Origin: Stieleria maiorica | GTDB lineage: Bacteria; Planctomycetota; Planctomycetia; Pirellulales; Pirellulaceae | Reading direction: 5' to 3' | DNA: 64,000 bases | Assembly: GCF_008035925.1 (NCBI RefSeq) | Contig: NZ_CP036264.1 | Coordinates: 6,667,641-6,731,640, forward strand | In this document: positions 35,549 to 45,783 of the stretch, piece by piece | Layout of the letters: the number at the start of each line of letters is the position of its first letter | Position numbering within the stretch: the stretch's first letter is position 1 | Translations under genes and position numbers: made by a program | The notes under the pieces: model-generated | Told to the model about the DNA's origin: nothing | Seen by the model: only the letters and a program-made list of their open reading frames with translations | Databases searched by the model: none

Positions 35549-36046
35549 ATGGACCAGCAATTACCCCGTGGACGCGAGTCGGCGACCGAGCCGGTGCTTC
35601 GCAGCCGCTTACTGCCGCGGATTTCCTTTCAGTCGCTGTTGGTGCTGACCGCGATTTCGGCGGTCGTGATCGCGGTGGTGTACGCCGCCGACCAGGGTGG
35701 CGCGTACGCGACGGCGGCGGCCGTCGGGCTTTTTTTTACCCTCTGCATGTTCGTCTGCTCCGCGCTGCTGTTCCTGCTGTCCTGGGCGATCGCGTTTTTG
35801 CCCCGGCCGGCCGGGGCCGCGGCGGTGGCCATCGGTATCGCCTTGGGCGTGAGCCGCTGGCTGGAGATCCCGCTGGGTGGATTGTCGCTCTTGCAGGAAA
35901 CGATTTGGCTGATCAATTTTCAAGTGATCGGATGGTTCTTGCTGTTTTTCCCGATCGGTGTCGCTCCCGACAGCGATGGCGCCAGCCCCTTTGCCGACGA
36001 CCAGCTGCCGCCGCAGATTTTTGCACCGCGGGAGCCGTCGAATTGA
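35549..36046 (+). CDS. Small integral membrane protein heading the ABC cassette
   Basis: 165 residues with four predicted membrane helices: SLLVLTAISAVVIAVVYAA, YATAAAVGLFFTLCMFVC with SALLFLLSWAIAFLP, AGAAAVAIGIALGVSRWL, and ETIWLINFQVIGWFLLFFPIGV. It ends in a short acidic, Pro-rich tail. The family is not recognised. It starts the plus-strand run that continues with a secreted membrane protein, an ABC ATPase and an ABC permease, with 35 bases to the next ATG, so it likely belongs to the same transporter or regulates it. Confidence 0.75.
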   Translation: MDQQLPRGRESATEPVLRSRLLPRISFQSLLVLTAISAVVIAVVYAADQGGAYATAAAVGLFFTLCMFVCSALLFLLSWAIAFLPRPAGAAAVAIGIALGVSRWLEIPLGGLSLLQETIWLINFQVIGWFLLFFPIGVAPDSDGASPFADDQLPPQIFAPREPSN

Positions 36047-36081
36047 TCGTTGCGTTTTCCCGATCCCGAAGAAAGGCCGCG

Positions 36082-38499
36082 ATGATGTTCGGCTGCGGTG
36101 GCGTGCGGACCGACAGCCCGGTCTCCGCGGTCGTCTTGGCCCTGCTGATCACCGGGGGGATGATCGCCGAGGCCGCCGCCCAATTCAGTGTCCCCGAAAT
36201 CCTGTCGACACACCGAGTCGAATTGCCCAGCGACCCCGCGCCCGGTTCCGCGGGCGGGGGCAGCGGGTTCAAGGCCGCGATCGAAGTGACTGATTTGATG
36301 GGCGTCGGCTACGTCGCCGTCGACGTCACGCTGACGTCGACAGGGGGCCCGATGACGGCCGAGCGAAACCTGTCGCTCCGTCTGACCCCGATCGATCGCC
36401 ATCTGCCGGCCGAGCGGGCGATCGCGACGACGTTCCCGTTGACGTTTCCGCAGGGCCAGACCCAAGTCGAGTTGTCGCGTTCGAGTCCCAAGTGGACGAT
36501 CGGCAATTCCTATCGTATTGAGATTTTCGAGGACGGTGCCCCGCTGTCGCAGTACAGCGTCGAAGTCGGCAGCCGGTTCCCCGGCTACGCGATTCAATCG
36601 CCCGCGACCGTGTTGGCCAACGAATTGACCTGCAACTTCATGTTCGTCGAAACGAAGCCGGTGCCGGTCGAAGTGCCGGCCGATGTGATTCGGGTCATCC
36701 CGCCCGCCCGCGCGAGAAATGCGACCATTCCGCCGACCGTGCAAACGACGTCGCTCAGTCGCCTGCCGACCGACTGGCGTCGATTGCGCGACCTGGATTG
36801 CATCATTATCCAAGGCGACAAGCTGGAGGCTTTTGCGTCGGATCCAACGGCGACCACCCCGAATCGACAGCGGGAAGCGATCCGGGCGATCCGCGATTGG
36901 GTTTTGATGGGCGGAACCCTGGTCGTGCTGGAAGCCCCCGACGCGATCCGGCTGGCGCAAACGCTGCGGTTGAAGCTGCTGTCGCAGCCCCAAGAGGACC
37001 AATTGTTTCGCGCGTTGGTGGCCGGTGTCGCTTCAGCCAAGACCGCTGAACTGGAGGACGACCGGTCCATCCTCTCCAGTTGGGTGGAACGAGTGCCTGC
37101 CAGCCAATCGGACCCGAGCCAATGGGACCCGAGCCAATGGGACCCGAGCCAATGGGACCCCAGCCAACCAGACCCGCAGACCGGCGCTGGAAGCATCCCG
37201 AGCGCCGGCTTTGGACCGCCTCCGGTCCAGCGGACGTCGCTGGCGCAACGCACGGCCCGGACGCGCTGGATCGAGGACCGTGAAGCACGCATCAAAACGT
37301 TTACTTCGCAGTGGTCCCAAGCCTATCGACGGGACGTCGGTGGTGGCCAAGTGGTGGGGCTGCCAATGGAAACCTTCGACCCGTTGCTGGGCTTTGACCT
37401 GCTTGAACAATTGATCGGCTTTCGACGCTCGGCGATGCTCACCCGCGGCGTGGATCCGATGATGGGTGATTTCCGCAGTCGGCGTTGGTTGATACCGGGT
37501 GTCGCCGAACCGCCGGTCTACACCTTCATGGGGATTCTGACGCTGTTCGTCCTGCTGGTCGGCCCGGTGGCGTATCGCTGGACGACGCGCGGGCACCGGT
37601 CGCACTTGATGTTCCTGATCGCACCCGCCCTGGCGCTGGTGACGACCGCCGCGATGTTCACCTACAGCATCGTGTCCGACGGTTTCGGAACCACGATTCG
37701 GGTGCGACAACTGACCTGGATCGATGGTGCAAGCGGTGATGCGGTCGAGCGAACTCGGTCGACCTTGTTTGCCGGCATCAGCCCCCGCACAGGATTGCGA
37801 TTTTCCGCCGATGAGGAAGTGATGGCCTATCCCAGCGGCGGCCAGCAGATGTGGCAGGACCTCAGCAGCGACCTGAACGAAGTGCGATTGCAGGTTGACA
37901 TCGACCAGAGTGAACAATGGCTGGACCCGGCGTTCTTGCCTTCGCGGACCCAGACCCAGTTTGTCACCCATCGGGTCCGCCGCGGCGTGGGAGCGATTTC
38001 CTTCAGCGGGGCCACGCCATTCGATTCGGGCGGCTCGGTTCCCAATGCCACCGCGATCGAGCTTTCCAGCTCACTTCCATTTGAGCTTCGCGATCTGGTC
38101 GTTTGCACTCCCGACGGCCGCTATTGGTCGACCGACAAGATCGACGCCGGTTCGACCGCAGCGGCCAAGTGGATCCCGCAGACCCAAGACGCTTCCAAAC
38201 TGCTGGGTAACCTTTACATCCGATACCGTCCGGTCGGAGCCGTGTCCGAGTCGGGACGATCGACGCGGAGCCGGCGGATCCGCGACTTGCCGCTGTTTCT
38301 AAATCGAGAACTCAGTCGCGGCGGTGTCGTGGTGACCGACGGGGTGTTCGAACACTGGCTCAATGACACCTTGTTCGTGCGTGGGGAATTGCCGCCGGGC
38401 ACGTTCGTCGGTCTCAGTTCACCCAGCCGCGACTCGGTCCCGATCGGTGACGCCGAACAGGTCGCCAGTGTCCGCTACGTGATGGGGACGCTGCAATGA
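36082..38499 (+). CDS. Large exported membrane protein associated with an ABC-2 transporter
   Basis: About 805 residues from the ATG at 36082. The frame is open far upstream (35530), but that part is antisensical overlap with the previous gene; a TTG at 36043 overlapping its stop is the alternative start. A signal peptide (VVLALLITGGMIAEAAAQ) leads to a beta-rich domain, then a segment resembling a glutamine-amidotransferase-like fold (LRDLDCIIIQGDKL, AIRDWVLMGGTLVVLEAP) as in GldG-type auxiliary proteins. A WDPSQ repeat (15 bases, four units, 37111-37170) follows. Two membrane helices lie near residue 480-530 (TFMGILTLFVLLVGPVAY, LMFLIAPALALVTTAAMF), then a 300-residue external domain. It overlaps the ATPase gene by four bases (ATGA). 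Function unknown; an export-linked envelope role is inferred. Confidence 0.82.
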   Translation: MMFGCGGVRTDSPVSAVVLALLITGGMIAEAAAQFSVPEILSTHRVELPSDPAPGSAGGGSGFKAAIEVTDLMGVGYVAVDVTLTSTGGPMTAERNLSLRLTPIDRHLPAERAIATTFPLTFPQGQTQVELSRSSPKWTIGNSYRIEIFEDGAPLSQYSVEVGSRFPGYAIQSPATVLANELTCNFMFVETKPVPVEVPADVIRVIPPARARNATIPPTVQTTSLSRLPTDWRRLRDLDCIIIQGDKLEAFASDPTATTPNRQREAIRAIRDWVLMGGTLVVLEAPDAIRLAQTLRLKLLSQPQEDQLFRALVAGVASAKTAELEDDRSILSSWVERVPASQSDPSQWDPSQWDPSQWDPSQPDPQTGAGSIPSAGFGPPPVQRTSLAQRTARTRWIEDREARIKTFTSQWSQAYRRDVGGGQVVGLPMETFDPLLGFDLLEQLIGFRRSAMLTRGVDPMMGDFRSRRWLIPGVAEPPVYTFMGILTLFVLLVGPVAYRWTTRGHRSHLMFLIAPALALVTTAAMFTYSIVSDGFGTTIRVRQLTWIDGASGDAVERTRSTLFAGISPRTGLRFSADEEVMAYPSGGQQMWQDLSSDLNEVRLQVDIDQSEQWLDPAFLPSRTQTQFVTHRVRRGVGAISFSGATPFDSGGSVPNATAIELSSSLPFELRDLVVCTPDGRYWSTDKIDAGSTAAAKWIPQTQDASKLLGNLYIRYRPVGAVSESGRSTRSRRIRDLPLFLNRELSRGGVVVTDGVFEHWLNDTLFVRGELPPGTFVGLSSPSRDSVPIGDAEQVASVRYVMGTLQ

Positions 38500-39608
38500 G
38501 CTTCACCGAACAGGACTCGGACGTGCGGGAATCAGACGCCCCGGAATCAGACGTGCAGCCCGCTTCCTCGGTCGCCGCCGGGGAAACGTCGCCGGATCAA
38601 CCCGCGGCCCGCGGCGCTGCACCGGAAAGCCGACGCGAACCGGCGGTCGGTGTTCACAGCGACACGTCGGAATGCATCGAACTGCGACGGCTGCACCGTT
38701 TCTTTGGCGACACGCGGGCGGTCAACGACGTCACGTTCAGCGTCGGACGCGGCCAGGTATTCGGATACATCGGCCCCAACGGTGCCGGAAAAACCACGTC
38801 GATGCGGATCCTGGCGACGTTGGACCTGCCCAGCTACGGCGACGCCTTTGTCGACGGCTTTTCCGTGGTCAACGATCCCGAACTGGTGCGCAAACGCTTG
38901 GGGTTCATGCCCGACTCCTTCGGCACCTACCGCGACGTTAATTGCCGTGAATACCTGGACTTCTTCGCCCGCGCGTACGGGCTGGTGGGACGCCAGCGGA
39001 CGCGTCGTCTGCAGTGGGTGCTGGATTTCACCGGCACCAGCGGGATGGCCGCCAAGCCGATTCGCGGTTTAAGCAAAGGGATGAAACAGCGGCTGTGCTT
39101 GGGCCGGGCCCTGGTCCATGATCCCGCCGTGATGATTCTGGACGAACCCGCCGCCGGGCTGGACCCGCGGGCGCGGATCGAACTGCGCCGCATGATCCGC
39201 GAACTGGCCGACCGCGGCAAAACGATTCTGATCAGCAGCCACATCCTGACCGAACTGGCCGAAATGTGCGACGCGGTGGGGATCATCGAGCAAGGCCGGT
39301 TGCTGGCGACCGGCAGCGTCGATCAGATCCAGGCCGAAACACAAAACCGATCCGAACTGACCGTGCGGATCCTCAATCGCCATGACGAAATCATCACCTG
39401 TCTGTCCGGTCTGGACGAAAACATTCCGATCGACAACCCGATCCTGGACGGCCAATTCGTCCGTTTCGGTTTCAGCGGCAACATGGCCGACCAAGCCGCG
39501 ATCGTCACCCACTTTGTCACCCACGGGTTTCATGTCGCCGAAGTCAACGCCCACAAGAAGAGTCTGGAAGATCTGTTCTTGCAAGTGACCGAAGGGCTCG
39601 TTCAATAA
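38496..39608 (+). CDS. ABC transporter ATP-binding protein (ABC-2 type)
   Basis: 370 residues. After a 55-residue disordered, acidic N-terminus the nucleotide-binding domain shows Walker A GPNGAGKTTSM, Q-loop region FMPDSFGTYRDV, signature LSKGMKQRLCLGRAL, Walker B AVMILDEPAAGLDP, and the switch His in ISSHILTEL. The C-terminal 90 residues resemble the DUF4162-like extension of the DrrA/CcmA group. It couples ATP hydrolysis to the permease encoded 11 bases downstream. The start overlaps the preceding gene by four bases, so the two are co-translated. Confidence 0.93.
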   Translation: MSFTEQDSDVRESDAPESDVQPASSVAAGETSPDQPAARGAAPESRREPAVGVHSDTSECIELRRLHRFFGDTRAVNDVTFSVGRGQVFGYIGPNGAGKTTSMRILATLDLPSYGDAFVDGFSVVNDPELVRKRLGFMPDSFGTYRDVNCREYLDFFARAYGLVGRQRTRRLQWVLDFTGTSGMAAKPIRGLSKGMKQRLCLGRALVHDPAVMILDEPAAGLDPRARIELRRMIRELADRGKTILISSHILTELAEMCDAVGIIEQGRLLATGSVDQIQAETQNRSELTVRILNRHDEIITCLSGLDENIPIDNPILDGQFVRFGFSGNMADQAAIVTHFVTHGFHVAEVNAHKKSLEDLFLQVTEGLVQ

Positions 39609-39619
39609 CTCCCAACTCC

Positions 39620-41209
39620 ATGACAACCGTCTCCCCCACGATCGAGACCGACCAGACGAGCGCCGACTCGGGCTGGCTCGCCTGGCTGGACCGCTGGTGC
39701 GAGCGGGTGGGCGATGCGATCAATCCGATTTTGGTCAAGGAGACGCGGCAATCGCTCAAGAGTCGACAGTTCGTCGTCACGTTTTCGATGATCTTGTTTG
39801 CCGCGTTGGCGTGGACGATCGCCGGCAGTTTGTCGTTGATGCCACAGATTTACACGACGCCGTCGGCGCCGCGGATGATGATCGGCTATTACGCGGTGCT
39901 GGCGTTGCCGATGATGATGGTCGTCCCGCTGGCGGCCTATCGGTCGTTGGAAAGTGAAATCGATGACGGGACGTTGGAGTTGTTGTCGATCACGACGTTG
40001 TCGCCGTGGCAGATCGTGATGGGCAAATTGGCCAGCGCTTCGCTGCAAATGGTGCTGTACTTCGTCACGCTGTTTCCCTGCCTTGCCTATGCGTATACCT
40101 TGCGCGGCGTGGACTTGCCGACGACGCTATTGATTGTCGCATCGCTGGCCGTGACCGGGTTGCTGTTGACGGTGATCGGATTGTTTTTTGCTCCGCTGGC
40201 GCGGGGGCGTTCCGGGCGTGTGGCGACGATGCTGGTGTTGATCTTTTTACTCGTGCTGGCCGAATACGGCATCAGCTCGATGGTCGTCGGGATGGTTCTT
40301 TATGGCAATCCGCTCTCCGCACCGGAATTGTTATTCACCGTCCTGGCGACGCTCGCCCTGGCCGCCGCCCTGGGGCATCTGTTGCTGACCGCCACCGCGG
40401 CTCAACTGACCCCGGAAACCGAAAACCGATCGACGTCGCTGCGTCTATCGCTGTTGGTGCTGACGACGATCTGTGTCGCGACGATGGTTTCCGGGCTGCT
40501 GGTGCTCGGCGGCCAGGCGATCCCGGTCTACATCGGCGGCCTGGTGGTGATCGCCGGCTTGTGGACGTTTTGTGGCGCGTTGATGGTCGGCGAGCGTTCG
40601 ACGATCACGCCGCGGATTCGGCGCGAGTTGCCCAGCAGTTTCCTGGCGCGACTGTTTTTGACCTGGTTGACGCCCGGCCCGACGACCGGCTTGGTGTTCG
40701 CCATCACGGGGATCGCGATCCTGGCATCGATGCAATACGCCTCGTTGGATTGGGTGATGCGTGCGGCCGATGTCGGTGGGACGATGCGGCGACAGTTTCA
40801 ACGCATGGTGGGGCTGCCGGCAATCCTGTTGTCGTCGTACCTGATCTGCTTTCTTGTCGCCGTGCGCATGGTGATGTTCGTCGTTCGATTGCGAAACAAC
40901 CCACGCGTCGAAGTCGGGGTGGCGGCGTTGATCGTGGTCGCGGTGATGGCGGCGTTGGTCCCGTATTCGATGCAACTGCATTACAACGATTATCAACCGC
41001 TGACCTACGATCCGATCTGGCAGGTGACCAACTGGGTGTTCACGATGGGGACGGCGGTCGATCGGGGGCTGCCCGCGGGCGTGACCGAACGGATCGTCGG
41101 GGCCGCCGTTTGCCTGTCCCTACTTTCTTGCTTCGCCGCCTGGCAGACGACGCGGCCCCGCCGCATCGCCACGCCCCGGCGGGTGCAGGAAGAACTCAGC
41201 CGCCGCTAG
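39620..41209 (+). CDS. ABC-2 type transporter permease
   Basis: 529 residues with about ten to twelve membrane helices. The N-terminus NPILVKETRQSLKSRQFVVTFSM is the typical cytoplasmic lead-in of ABC-2 permeases, followed by ESEIDDGTLELLSITTLSPWQIVMGKLAS, which matches the conserved coupling region (usually 'E...GTLEll...P.s....GK'). The second half is a further set of helices, suggesting an extended or fused permease. It is the last gene of the cassette; the substrate is unknown. Confidence 0.9.
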   Translation: MTTVSPTIETDQTSADSGWLAWLDRWCERVGDAINPILVKETRQSLKSRQFVVTFSMILFAALAWTIAGSLSLMPQIYTTPSAPRMMIGYYAVLALPMMMVVPLAAYRSLESEIDDGTLELLSITTLSPWQIVMGKLASASLQMVLYFVTLFPCLAYAYTLRGVDLPTTLLIVASLAVTGLLLTVIGLFFAPLARGRSGRVATMLVLIFLLVLAEYGISSMVVGMVLYGNPLSAPELLFTVLATLALAAALGHLLLTATAAQLTPETENRSTSLRLSLLVLTTICVATMVSGLLVLGGQAIPVYIGGLVVIAGLWTFCGALMVGERSTITPRIRRELPSSFLARLFLTWLTPGPTTGLVFAITGIAILASMQYASLDWVMRAADVGGTMRRQFQRMVGLPAILLSSYLICFLVAVRMVMFVVRLRNNPRVEVGVAALIVVAVMAALVPYSMQLHYNDYQPLTYDPIWQVTNWVFTMGTAVDRGLPAGVTERIVGAAVCLSLLSCFAAWQTTRPRRIATPRRVQEELSRR

Positions 41210-41233
41210 GATTCCGCCGCAGCCCAGGTATCG

Positions 41234-41301
41234 GGTAGTGGACGAGGCGACGAGTCCATTCGGGTTGCGCGCTGCAAGGACTCCTCGCGTCGTCCACTAC
41301 C
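41234..41301. repeat. Inverted-repeat element family E, copy 2
   Basis: GGTAGTGGACGAGGCGACGA at the left and CTCGCGTCGTCCACTACC at the right fold into a 68-base hairpin. Inverse orientation to copy 1 (9909-9972). It occupies the gap between the convergent permease and histidine kinase genes. Confidence 0.78.
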
Positions 41302-41338
41302 GTTTGCACGGTGTCCGCGCTGCTACGCTACGGGCTCG

Positions 41339-44134
41339 CTACGCCGTGTGTTGCCGCTGCGAATTGACACGCTGCGAATTGACACGCTGCGGCGGACAGA
41401 CCTTGCGAAGCCGGTCTTGGAGGTCGGCCAATTGAAACGGCTTGGACAAGCACGCATCGGGTTTTCTGCCGGAAACCTGCTTCAGGTTTTCGATTTCGAT
41501 CAGCAGCCCGCTGCAAACGATGATCGGCAGATCCGGCTGATGCGACTTCAGCCGGTCAAAGGTTTCCGCTCCGGAAATGCCCGGCATCATCAGGTCCAAG
41601 ATGACCGCGTCGAACGACTCGCCTTGTTCGACCCGTGCCATCGCTTCGTGACCGCCCGCGACGTCCGTCACCTGATGGCCGATCGCTTCCAGGCTCAGTT
41701 TGGTGACGCGCCGCACTTCGTCATCATCGTCGACCAGCAAGACGTTTAGCGGAGCACCATTGGCGGGAGTCTCGATCGCGTCCCCGCCGCGATCGACGCG
41801 CCGCCATTTGCCTGTCGCGGAATCCGTCTGGCTTTCAACGGAATTCGACGGGCTGATGGTCGTTCGTCGCATGGTTGCGATGTCGATTGCCGCGTGGCCG
41901 GGGATCGATTCATCAGGACCGATCGACACGCCGGGCAACAGCAGGGTGAACACACTTCCGACACCGAGCTGGCTGTGACATTGGATGGTTCCACCGTGTT
42001 GATTGACCACGCCGTAGGAAAGCGCCAACCCTAATCCGGTTCCCTCACCAACCTTTTTGGTGGTGAAGAATGGTTCAAAGACGCGAACGCTGGTTTCATG
42101 ATTCATTCCGTGTCCGTTGTCACGCACTCGGATGCGTGCCATCGGATTTCCGTCATCGTCGACGATCGAATCGGTCTGCAACACGATCGTTCCCGCCTGT
42201 CGCCCCAAGGCGTCGTGGGCGTTGAACAGCAGGTTCAGCAGAACCTGTTCCAACTGAGCGTGGTCAATCCGACACAGCGGCAGGTCCGGGCTGAGCCGCA
42301 ACGTGACGACAACATCAGGCGACAACGAGGTTTTGGCCAACAAAACGGCGTCGTTGACCACTTCATTCAGATCGCCGACTTGTAAGTCCAGTTTGGTCTG
42401 GCGAGAGAAACCGAGCAGCGAACGAACGAGCTTGGTCGCTTGTGCGGTGCAGCGGCGGGCCGAGGCCAAGCATTGGAGGTGCTGATGCTCGCCGGTCAGG
42501 GAATCGCCCCGATCGATCAGTTCCAAATTGGACGCGATCGCGGCCAACAAGTTGTTAAAGTCATGCGCGACGCCACCGGCGAGCCGACCGAGCGCATCCA
42601 TTTTCCGGCTCTCGAGCAAATCCGATTCCAGCCGACGGTTGGTCCGCACGGTCCGCTGCAGCCTCAACCACATCGTGGCAAAACAAAGCATCCCGGCCAA
42701 ACAAATGACGGCGATCATCGTCAACACAAAGAACGCCAGCGACGGTGAGAGTTGCCACCATCGAGAAACGACCCGCAAGTCATTGACGTTCGCCAATTCG
42801 ACCACGAAGACGGGGTGGAATCCCTGTTCCGGCTCCGCCAGCTCCGGTGGCGCCGCCAGGACCATTCCCGTCACCGCGACGCGTCGAGCGTTTTCCAGCG
42901 ATGCGTCTTTCCATGAATCATTGTCAGCCTCCAGGATCGCCGCGAACGACGTGTCGCCGTCACGCAGCATGATGATTCGCCGCTTGCCCTGGCTGCGCGT
43001 CGAAATCAAATCCGCTTCCATCGTCGCGCGATAAGGACACAATGCGACCTGAACCGATTCGGCCCTGTCCATCGGCGACGTCGGGACACTCCGAAACGCT
43101 TTGGATTGAAGCGTGACGGCATGAAACTGATGGGGCGGCTCACGACGCACGGTCAATTCGACCACATGCCCCAATGAGGTCTCGTCCGCCAGTTCGGTGT
43201 GGACGAAGATTCCCGGTCCATCGGATTCGATCAAGTAGCCTTCGTGTTCGATGACGGATGTGATTTGTCCGTCGGTCCGATACAGACTTCCCGCCAGCGT
43301 GTTCGCCGCGCGAAGCTGCTCGATCGTCCGGAACTCGGCGTTCCGGATCATCACTTCATCGGTTTCGTTGGCGACGTCGTCTGATCGTGGTGCAGCCCTC
43401 AGTGGCGGATCAAATTCATTCATCCGGACGACGTACCGAAACGGCTGTCCGTTGAAGTCGACTTCACAAATCAACGTCCCCTCGATCTCTACCGAGCGCC
43501 CGATCCATTCTTGCCAATCAATCGTCTCGTCCGCCTCAAATCGGTGGATGACGAACGTGGTGTCGCCCGAGGAGCACAACGCGACCCAAAGGTCACTAAA
43601 ACGCGCAACCTCCTGCAACGTCCCCGACGTCGTCACTCGTTGGGCCCAACGATCCCCCAAGGACAAGTCCTCGATCCGGGTCGTCTTCGGCATGACGGGT
43701 TTGGCGACATCCGTGATTTCGATCGTTTCTGCCTGGACGAAGTAGCGGTCCAGGATCAGTTTGCCGATCACACGCACGTCGGTCCCCGGGGCAAGCCGAG
43801 GGTGTCGTTCGAAGTCTTCGAATGCGATCGATAGATAGATCGCGCCGTGTTTGTCTTGGACAAACACCGCTCGATCACGCGCATCCCAATAGTTGACTCG
43901 GGCGCGAAAGTCGACCGGCAACGACTCCACGTCGGTCCGCCCGTAATGTCGCGCCAGGTCCGCAATACTGCCGATCGGTTCGTCGGCCGCTGCGGCCTGG
44001 CGGCCACCCGCGCCCGAATCCGCCGCTGGTTCGACCGCCGGCAGACGCGCGCGGCCTACCCCCAGCGGCAACAGCGCACAGGCCAACGCCAATGCGTGAA
44101 GGAAGCTGCGGCGATCCGTCGGGGCAAAGGACAT
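41339..44134 (-). CDS. Hybrid sensor histidine kinase with response receiver and tandem OB-like sensor modules
   Basis: 931 residues. A signal-like N-terminus ([17 protein letters not shown]) precedes a 440-residue external region of about four repeating beta modules of OB-like appearance (for example [18 protein letters not shown] with [20 protein letters not shown], and [18 protein letters not shown] with [10 protein letters not shown]). One membrane helix near 490 ([21 protein letters not shown]) leads to the H-box [21 protein letters not shown]-box [13 protein letters not shown]-boxes RVRDNGHGM and [13 protein letters not shown], and a receiver ([25 protein letters not shown], Lys in CLSKPFQ). 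The last residues are a QRVNS duplication (15 bases twice, 41356-41385). It starts 14 bases after the oxidoreductase gene. The signal sensed is unknown. Confidence 0.92.
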   Translation of the reverse strand: MSFAPTDRRSFLHALALACALLPLGVGRARLPAVEPAADSGAGGRQAAAADEPIGSIADLARHYGRTDVESLPVDFRARVNYWDARDRAVFVQDKHGAIYLSIAFEDFERHPRLAPGTDVRVIGKLILDRYFVQAETIEITDVAKPVMPKTTRIEDLSLGDRWAQRVTTSGTLQEVARFSDLWVALCSSGDTTFVIHRFEADETIDWQEWIGRSVEIEGTLICEVDFNGQPFRYVVRMNEFDPPLRAAPRSDDVANETDEVMIRNAEFRTIEQLRAANTLAGSLYRTDGQITSVIEHEGYLIESDGPGIFVHTELADETSLGHVVELTVRREPPHQFHAVTLQSKAFRSVPTSPMDRAESVQVALCPYRATMEADLISTRSQGKRRIIMLRDGDTSFAAILEADNDSWKDASLENARRVAVTGMVLAAPPELAEPEQGFHPVFVVELANVNDLRVVSRWWQLSPSLAFFVLTMIAVICLAGMLCFATMWLRLQRTVRTNRRLESDLLESRKMDALGRLAGGVAHDFNNLLAAIASNLELIDRGDSLTGEHQHLQCLASARRCTAQATKLVRSLLGFSRQTKLDLQVGDLNEVVNDAVLLAKTSLSPDVVVTLRLSPDLPLCRIDHAQLEQVLLNLLFNAHDALGRQAGTIVLQTDSIVDDDGNPMARIRVRDNGHGMNHETSVRVFEPFFTTKKVGEGTGLGLALSYGVVNQHGGTIQCHSQLGVGSVFTLLLPGVSIGPDESIPGHAAIDIATMRRTTISPSNSVESQTDSATGKWRRVDRGGDAIETPANGAPLNVLLVDDDDEVRRVTKLSLEAIGHQVTDVAGGHEAMARVEQGESFDAVILDLMMPGISGAETFDRLKSHQPDLPIIVCSGLLIEIENLKQVSGRKPDACLSKPFQLADLQDRLRKVCPPQRVNSQRVNSQRQHTA

Positions 44135-44148
44135 GACCAGAGACTGCG

Positions 44149-45603
44149 TCAGATAATCTCCGGCACTTCATAGCCTTTGCGGTACTGGCGCCGCAGGAGT
44201 CCATTGGCGACCTCCGCGCCGCTGCCGACAAACTGCTCGGTTTCGGAATCCAGGGACAGCATCGGGCTGAGCTTGATGCCGGGGCCGTCGAGCTTCAAGT
44301 CGTGAGCGGCCAAGTGCTGGTCCATCTCGGCGAGCAACGCGTCCCACTCGTCCAGCTTGACTTCGCCCGCGGCATCACGGCTGAAGTCGCTGCCCGCTTG
44401 GAAGGCGACGTTGGCCAGGTTGCACCAGCCGGTGCTGTCGTTGCCGACGGCGACGTCGGCGTTCAGCAGGCCGGAGTCTTGGGCGCGGACGGCATCGATG
44501 AAGTTCTGTTGGTGGACGACATCGCCCCGATTGCCCTTGAACTCCTTGATCTTTTTGCCGTCGTTGTCGTACGCGGCGGCACCACCGCGTTGCCCTTCGA
44601 ACCGCCCGCCTTCACAGTAGGCCATGTAACCACTGGCCGGGCCGGGATGCGTGGGGCTCTTCTTTCCGCCCGGCTGGGCCGGCAAGTTGCTCAATCCGAT
44701 CACGACGGGAATCGATCCGGTATCAAAGTACGCGAAGTGCACGTTCGGTGTTTCGCCGGCATCGTTCAACACCACGCGGCCGCCCCCGCCCAAGACACGC
44801 TGGGGCAAGGCGACGCTGTCCTGGAAGATGTTGTTGCGGCAATCGTCCAGCACGTGCACGCCCCAGTTGCCCATTTCGCCGCTGCCGGTGTTCCAATCCC
44901 AGTGCCAGTCGTAGTGCAGTTTTTCGCGATAGATCGGTTCGTCGGCGGCCGGACCGAGCCACAAGTCATAGGCGACGTTCTTTTCGATTTCCAGCGGGGT
45001 GTCGCGTTTGCCGATCGACGGGCGGACGCCGTAGCGATTGACGCGGGCGGATTTGATTTCCCCGAGCGCCTTTTCCTCGTGCAGGAATTTCTTGATCTCG
45101 GCCTGCATCGGGTCGCTGCGCTGCTGCGTTCCGATCTGGCAGACTTTGTTGTACTTTCGCGCCGCGGCCACCGTTTGGCGTCCTTCCCATTGGCTGTGCG
45201 AGAGCGGTTTTTCGACATACACGTCCTTGCCGGCTTCCATCGCCCAGATCGCGGCCAGGCAGTGCCAGTGGTTGCAGGTCGCGATCACGACGGCGTCGAT
45301 CTCCGGCGAATCGATCAGCTCGCGGAGATCCGTCCAGGCTTGGGCCTTGGGGAAGCGTTGCTTGGCCGCACCGAGCCGGTTTTCGTCGACGTCGCACAGC
45401 CCGGCGATGTTGACCCCTTCGACCTTGTCAAATTGTCCCATCAGCCCGCCGGCCCGTCCGCCGCAGCTGATGAACCCCAGGTTGATCTCGCTGTTTGCAT
45501 CGGCGGCTCGCAACGTGCGGCCGGGAAGCGAAGACGTCACCGCAAATGCGGCGGCAGCGGACGCGGTCGAACCGACAAACTGGCGGCGGGAAAGTCTGGT
45601 CAT
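44149..45603 (-). CDS. Tat-exported Gfo/Idh/MocA family oxidoreductase
   Basis: 484 residues from the ATG at 45603; a TTG at 45621 is a weaker alternative. The Tat signal is LSRRQFVGSTASAAAAFAVTSSLPG. The NAD(P)-binding fold follows (INLGFISCGGRAGGLMGQF, VAGLCDVDENR-like IAGLCDVDENRLG, ATCNHWHCLAAIWAMEAGKDVYVEKPLSH with the catalytic-loop Lys), then the substrate domain with EMGNWGVHVLDDCRNN. Planctomycetes encode dozens of these exported dehydrogenase-like proteins, thought to act on sugars or glycosides with tightly bound cofactor. It is 14 bases upstream of the sensor kinase gene, so both probably share a transcript. Confidence 0.93.
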   Translation of the reverse strand: MTRLSRRQFVGSTASAAAAFAVTSSLPGRTLRAADANSEINLGFISCGGRAGGLMGQFDKVEGVNIAGLCDVDENRLGAAKQRFPKAQAWTDLRELIDSPEIDAVVIATCNHWHCLAAIWAMEAGKDVYVEKPLSHSQWEGRQTVAAARKYNKVCQIGTQQRSDPMQAEIKKFLHEEKALGEIKSARVNRYGVRPSIGKRDTPLEIEKNVAYDLWLGPAADEPIYREKLHYDWHWDWNTGSGEMGNWGVHVLDDCRNNIFQDSVALPQRVLGGGGRVVLNDAGETPNVHFAYFDTGSIPVVIGLSNLPAQPGGKKSPTHPGPASGYMAYCEGGRFEGQRGGAAAYDNDGKKIKEFKGNRGDVVHQQNFIDAVRAQDSGLLNADVAVGNDSTGWCNLANVAFQAGSDFSRDAAGEVKLDEWDALLAEMDQHLAAHDLKLDGPGIKLSPMLSLDSETEQFVGSGAEVANGLLRRQYRKGYEVPEII

Positions 45604-45783
45604 CTGGAAATCACTCTGCAATATTCAAGAGGAGGAGTCACGGTCGTGCGTGGGGGCAACGACGGCGATCAGGGGCGGGGAATGAACCGTCATGATAACC
45701 TGGACGGCCAAGTCGCTGGCAGTCCCAGCCAAGAAATCGGCAAACAGCATCGCCCCATTCTACCAAACCGCTCGTGCCCCGAA

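Noticed and set aside
35530..36081. Upstream extension of the large ABC-associated protein
   Set aside because: This part overlaps the four-helix membrane protein in another frame and is Arg/Gly-rich nonsense; the signal peptide begins at 36082.
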